This document shows, piece after piece, positions 5,827-6,757 of a stretch of 6,757 bases of DNA; within the stretch, counting starts at the first letter, position 1, and the number at the start of each line of letters is the position of its first letter. The notes beneath the pieces are model-generated. The model ran no database searches and was not told the origin of the DNA. It saw nothing but the letters and a program-made list of their open reading frames with translations. This DNA is from DASVDK01 sp036562265 [NCBI: Thermodesulfobacteriota bacterium] (GTDB taxonomy: Bacteria > DASVDK01), in assembly GCA_036562265.1 (NCBI GenBank), contig DATCKS010000424.1:1-6757 (forward strand), given 5' to 3'. A program made the position numbers and the translations under genes.

Positions 5827-5845
5827 CTCGAGGTCGGCGTGTCAA
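5819..5845 (-). promoter_or_regulatory. Predicted gntR operon promoter
   Basis: On the minus strand a perfect TTGACA (-35) lies at 5845-5840. Possible -10 hexamers are TACAGT at 5824-5819 (spacer 15) or AGTGTA at 5821-5816 (spacer 18); neither is strong. Transcription would begin near 5805-5812, inside the operator, leaving a leader of about 40 nt before GTG 5766. The -35 overlaps the first codons of the divergent DUF1285 gene. Confidence 0.45.
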
Positions 5846-6327
5846 GTGATTTTCCCGTGAGCCCATTCGGGCCGAAGATCGCCATCGACCCGGACGGCGT
5901 CTGGCTGGTGGACGGCGATCCGGTCGTCCACCCGACCGTCCTGGCCGAGCTGGTCGGGCGCCTCGCCCGCCGGCCGGACGGTACCCACGTCATCCGCGCC
6001 GGCGGCGGCGAGGTCGTCGTCGACGTGGCGGAGGCCCCCTTCGTGGTCCGGACGCTCGAGGTGGAACGGGGGGCGGATGGTCGCATCGCCCGGATCGACG
6101 CGCGGCTCAGCGACGGGACCGAGGAGGCGATCGATCCGAAGACGCTGCGCCGCCTGGCCGCTCCGGCGGGGGGGCCGGACGGTGCCCGCTTCGCCTGCAG
6201 CGTCAAGGGAGGGCGTTTCGAGGCCCGGCTCTCACGCTTCGCCACCTACCATCTCCTCGCCGAGGCGGAGCCCACAGAGGACGGCCGCGCCCGGCTCGAG
6301 ACGTCCAGCGGGACGGTGATCCTCTAG
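5839..6327 (+). CDS. DUF1285 family protein
   Basis: This is a 162-residue soluble, probably cytoplasmic protein of unknown function. It fits the DUF1285 pattern: IAIDPDGVWLVDGDPVVH (14-31), a helix LAELVGRLARRPDGTHVI (35-52), the hallmark VVVDVAEAPFVVRTLEV (59-75, usually V-V-D-APFVV), and the closing RFEARLSRFATYHLLAEAE (126-144). Length is normal for the family. There is no signal peptide or membrane segment. The frame opens at 5785, but earlier codons lie in the promoter and operator. GTG at 5839 has GAGG five bases before it (5830-5833); GTG at 5857 is a second option without a Shine-Dalgarno. It is transcribed away from gntR across a shared spacer, so co-regulation with the exporter operon is likely. 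The role of DUF1285 is unknown, and I assign none. Confidence 0.82.
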   Translation: MSSDFPVSPFGPKIAIDPDGVWLVDGDPVVHPTVLAELVGRLARRPDGTHVIRAGGGEVVVDVAEAPFVVRTLEVERGADGRIARIDARLSDGTEEAIDPKTLRRLAAPAGGPDGARFACSVKGGRFEARLSRFATYHLLAEAEPTEDGRARLETSSGTVIL

Positions 6328-6352
6328 GGGGTGCCGGAGCAGCGCACCACCC
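6327..6352 (+). terminator. Weak hairpin directly after the DUF1285 stop
   Basis: GGGGGTGC (6327-6334) can pair with GCACC-A-CCC (6344-6352, one bulged A) around a 9-nt loop. It begins on the last base of the stop codon, where a terminator would be expected. No T-tract follows, so it is at best a Rho-assisted or transcript-stabilising structure. Confidence 0.3.
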
Positions 6353-6432
6353 ATGTAACGTGCTTCCCGGTCGATAGCCGGTTACAGCATGGAGCCCGAC
6401 CAGTAACGTGTCAAGCGGGGTTCAGGCGTTAC
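6351..6432. repeat. Alternating GTAACGTG / GTTAC repeats
   Basis: GTAACGTG occurs at 6355-6362 and again at 6403-6410, 48 bp apart. Each copy is followed by an inverted GTTAC (6381-6385 and 6428-6432, 47 bp apart). The first unit extends to CCATGTAAC (6351-6359) against GTTAC-AGC-ATGG (6381-6392), with CCGG/CCGG paired inside. Multiple short ATGTAAC-like repeats of this style remind me of the ends of IS21/IS481-type insertion sequences, but no transposase is present, so it would be a relic at most. Confidence 0.4.
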
Positions 6433-6623
6433 GGGTCGTGACTTGCCGGACGTCGACGAGGTGACCGTCCCGAGGCACGACCCCGACCGGAATCCAGTCC
6501 GCCCCGTCCGCTCCCTTCCCGCACCGAACGCGCCAAGCCCGCGACTTGCGGGGCCGCCGCGCCGGCACGCCTGCTGCTCCTCCACCGCCTGTCGCGCCTC
6601 GGGCCGGTCCGGGGCTCCTTCGG

Positions 6624-6629
6624 GGAGGG
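6624..6629 (+). promoter_or_regulatory. Shine-Dalgarno of the partial gene, in a small hairpin
   Basis: GGAGGG lies seven bases before the ATG at 6637. The upstream CTCC (6615-6618) can pair with GGAG (6624-6627) around the loop TTCGG, which would cover the Shine-Dalgarno. This may be chance in GC-rich sequence. Confidence 0.5.
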
Positions 6630-6636
6630 ACTCGAG

Positions 6637-6757
6637 ATGTTCGTGCGGGTGCTGAGGAACGAGCGTGGCGTGCCAGCCCACAAGCTCGCCGACGTGGAAC
6701 TGGTCTTCGACGAGGGGCCGCTCGCGGGGCTCAAGCTCGTCGGCACGGCCATCTGGG
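6637..6757 (+). CDS. Unrecognised protein, N-terminal part only (runs off the window)
   Basis: Forty codons are visible from ATG 6637 to the window edge with no stop. The start is well supported by GGAGGG at -13 to -8. The peptide begins MFVRVLRNERGVPAHKL and continues with a beta-strand-like stretch VELVFDEGPLAGLKLVGTAIW (the last about 20 residues seen). Alternating hydrophobic residues suggest a small beta-rich cytoplasmic protein; there is no signal peptide or membrane helix. The pattern of a strand, a short polar turn and G-(T/F)-(A/S)-(I/V)-W is faintly like SpoVG-type small proteins, but this is weak and I do not assign the family. It lies downstream of the DUF1285 gene on the same strand, 309 bp away, so it is probably a separate transcript. 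Confidence 0.6.
   Translation, partial: MFVRVLRNERGVPAHKLADVELVFDEGPLAGLKLVGTAIW

Larger units (their letters stand above)
6328..6636. other. Intergenic stretch with short repeats
   Basis: There is no supportable gene between the DUF1285 stop and the next start. A 70-codon plus-strand frame (6443-6655) and two minus-strand frames are open, but they are low-complexity Arg/Pro/Ser text and overlap the better-supported gene at 6637. The left part holds GTAACGTG/GTTAC repeats (6351-6432). The right part is plain GC-rich DNA with a small hairpin, CCCGC-GACTT-GCGGG, at 6538-6552. Confidence 0.55.

Noticed and set aside
6382-6752. Minus-strand open frames at the right end
   Set aside because: Low-complexity translations with no ribosome binding site, opposite a plus-strand start that has a strong Shine-Dalgarno.
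1-6757. CRISPR array, tRNA or rRNA genes, transposase or phage genes
   Set aside because: Looked for on both strands; no repeat-spacer pattern, no cloverleaf or rRNA signature, and no recognisable mobile-element protein.

Overview
This is a high-GC bacterial window, probably chromosomal. GTG starts are common and adjacent genes overlap by 4 bp. No rRNA, tRNA or core marker gene is present, so the organism cannot be named. The composition and gene set would fit a GC-rich soil or sediment lineage, for example Rokubacteria/Methylomirabilota or a proteobacterium, but that is a guess.

Layout. Positions 1-497 hold no gene I can support. They carry several palindromes, a 10-bp tandem duplication, and a REP-like cluster of GGCCTGAC/GTCAGGCC motifs that runs into the azlD stop codon. 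From about 5766 down to 498 there is a tightly packed minus-strand series. In transcription order it is: a GntR-family regulator with a large effector domain, an unrecognised 86-aa protein with one predicted membrane helix, a YedA-type DMT/EamA exporter, an Fsr-type (fosmidomycin-resistance-like) MFS exporter, a 48-bp gap, an AraC-family regulator, AzlC and AzlD. Successive genes overlap by 4, 10, 4, (48-bp gap), 4 and 4 bp, which suggests translational coupling and one or two operons. On the plus strand, a DUF1285-family gene (5839-6327) diverges from gntR across an unusually AT-rich, roughly 70-bp spacer. A further plus-strand gene starts at 6637 with a strong Shine-Dalgarno and runs off the window end.

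How the parts may work together. The spacer between gntR and the DUF1285 gene contains TGTACA-N7-TGTACA, overlapped by promoter-like hexamers facing both ways, including a perfect TTGACA for gntR. The simplest reading is that the GntR protein controls itself, the downstream exporters and the DUF1285 gene from one operator. The downstream half (AraC, AzlC, AzlD) looks like a branched-chain amino-acid exporter module with its own regulator. The window therefore encodes three unrelated exporter types and two one-component regulators in one chain, as an efflux locus for amino acids or related small metabolites might. The substrate is not visible from sequence. The best candidates for undescribed biology are the 86-aa membrane protein, the shared operator with its DUF1285 partner, and the REP-like cluster.
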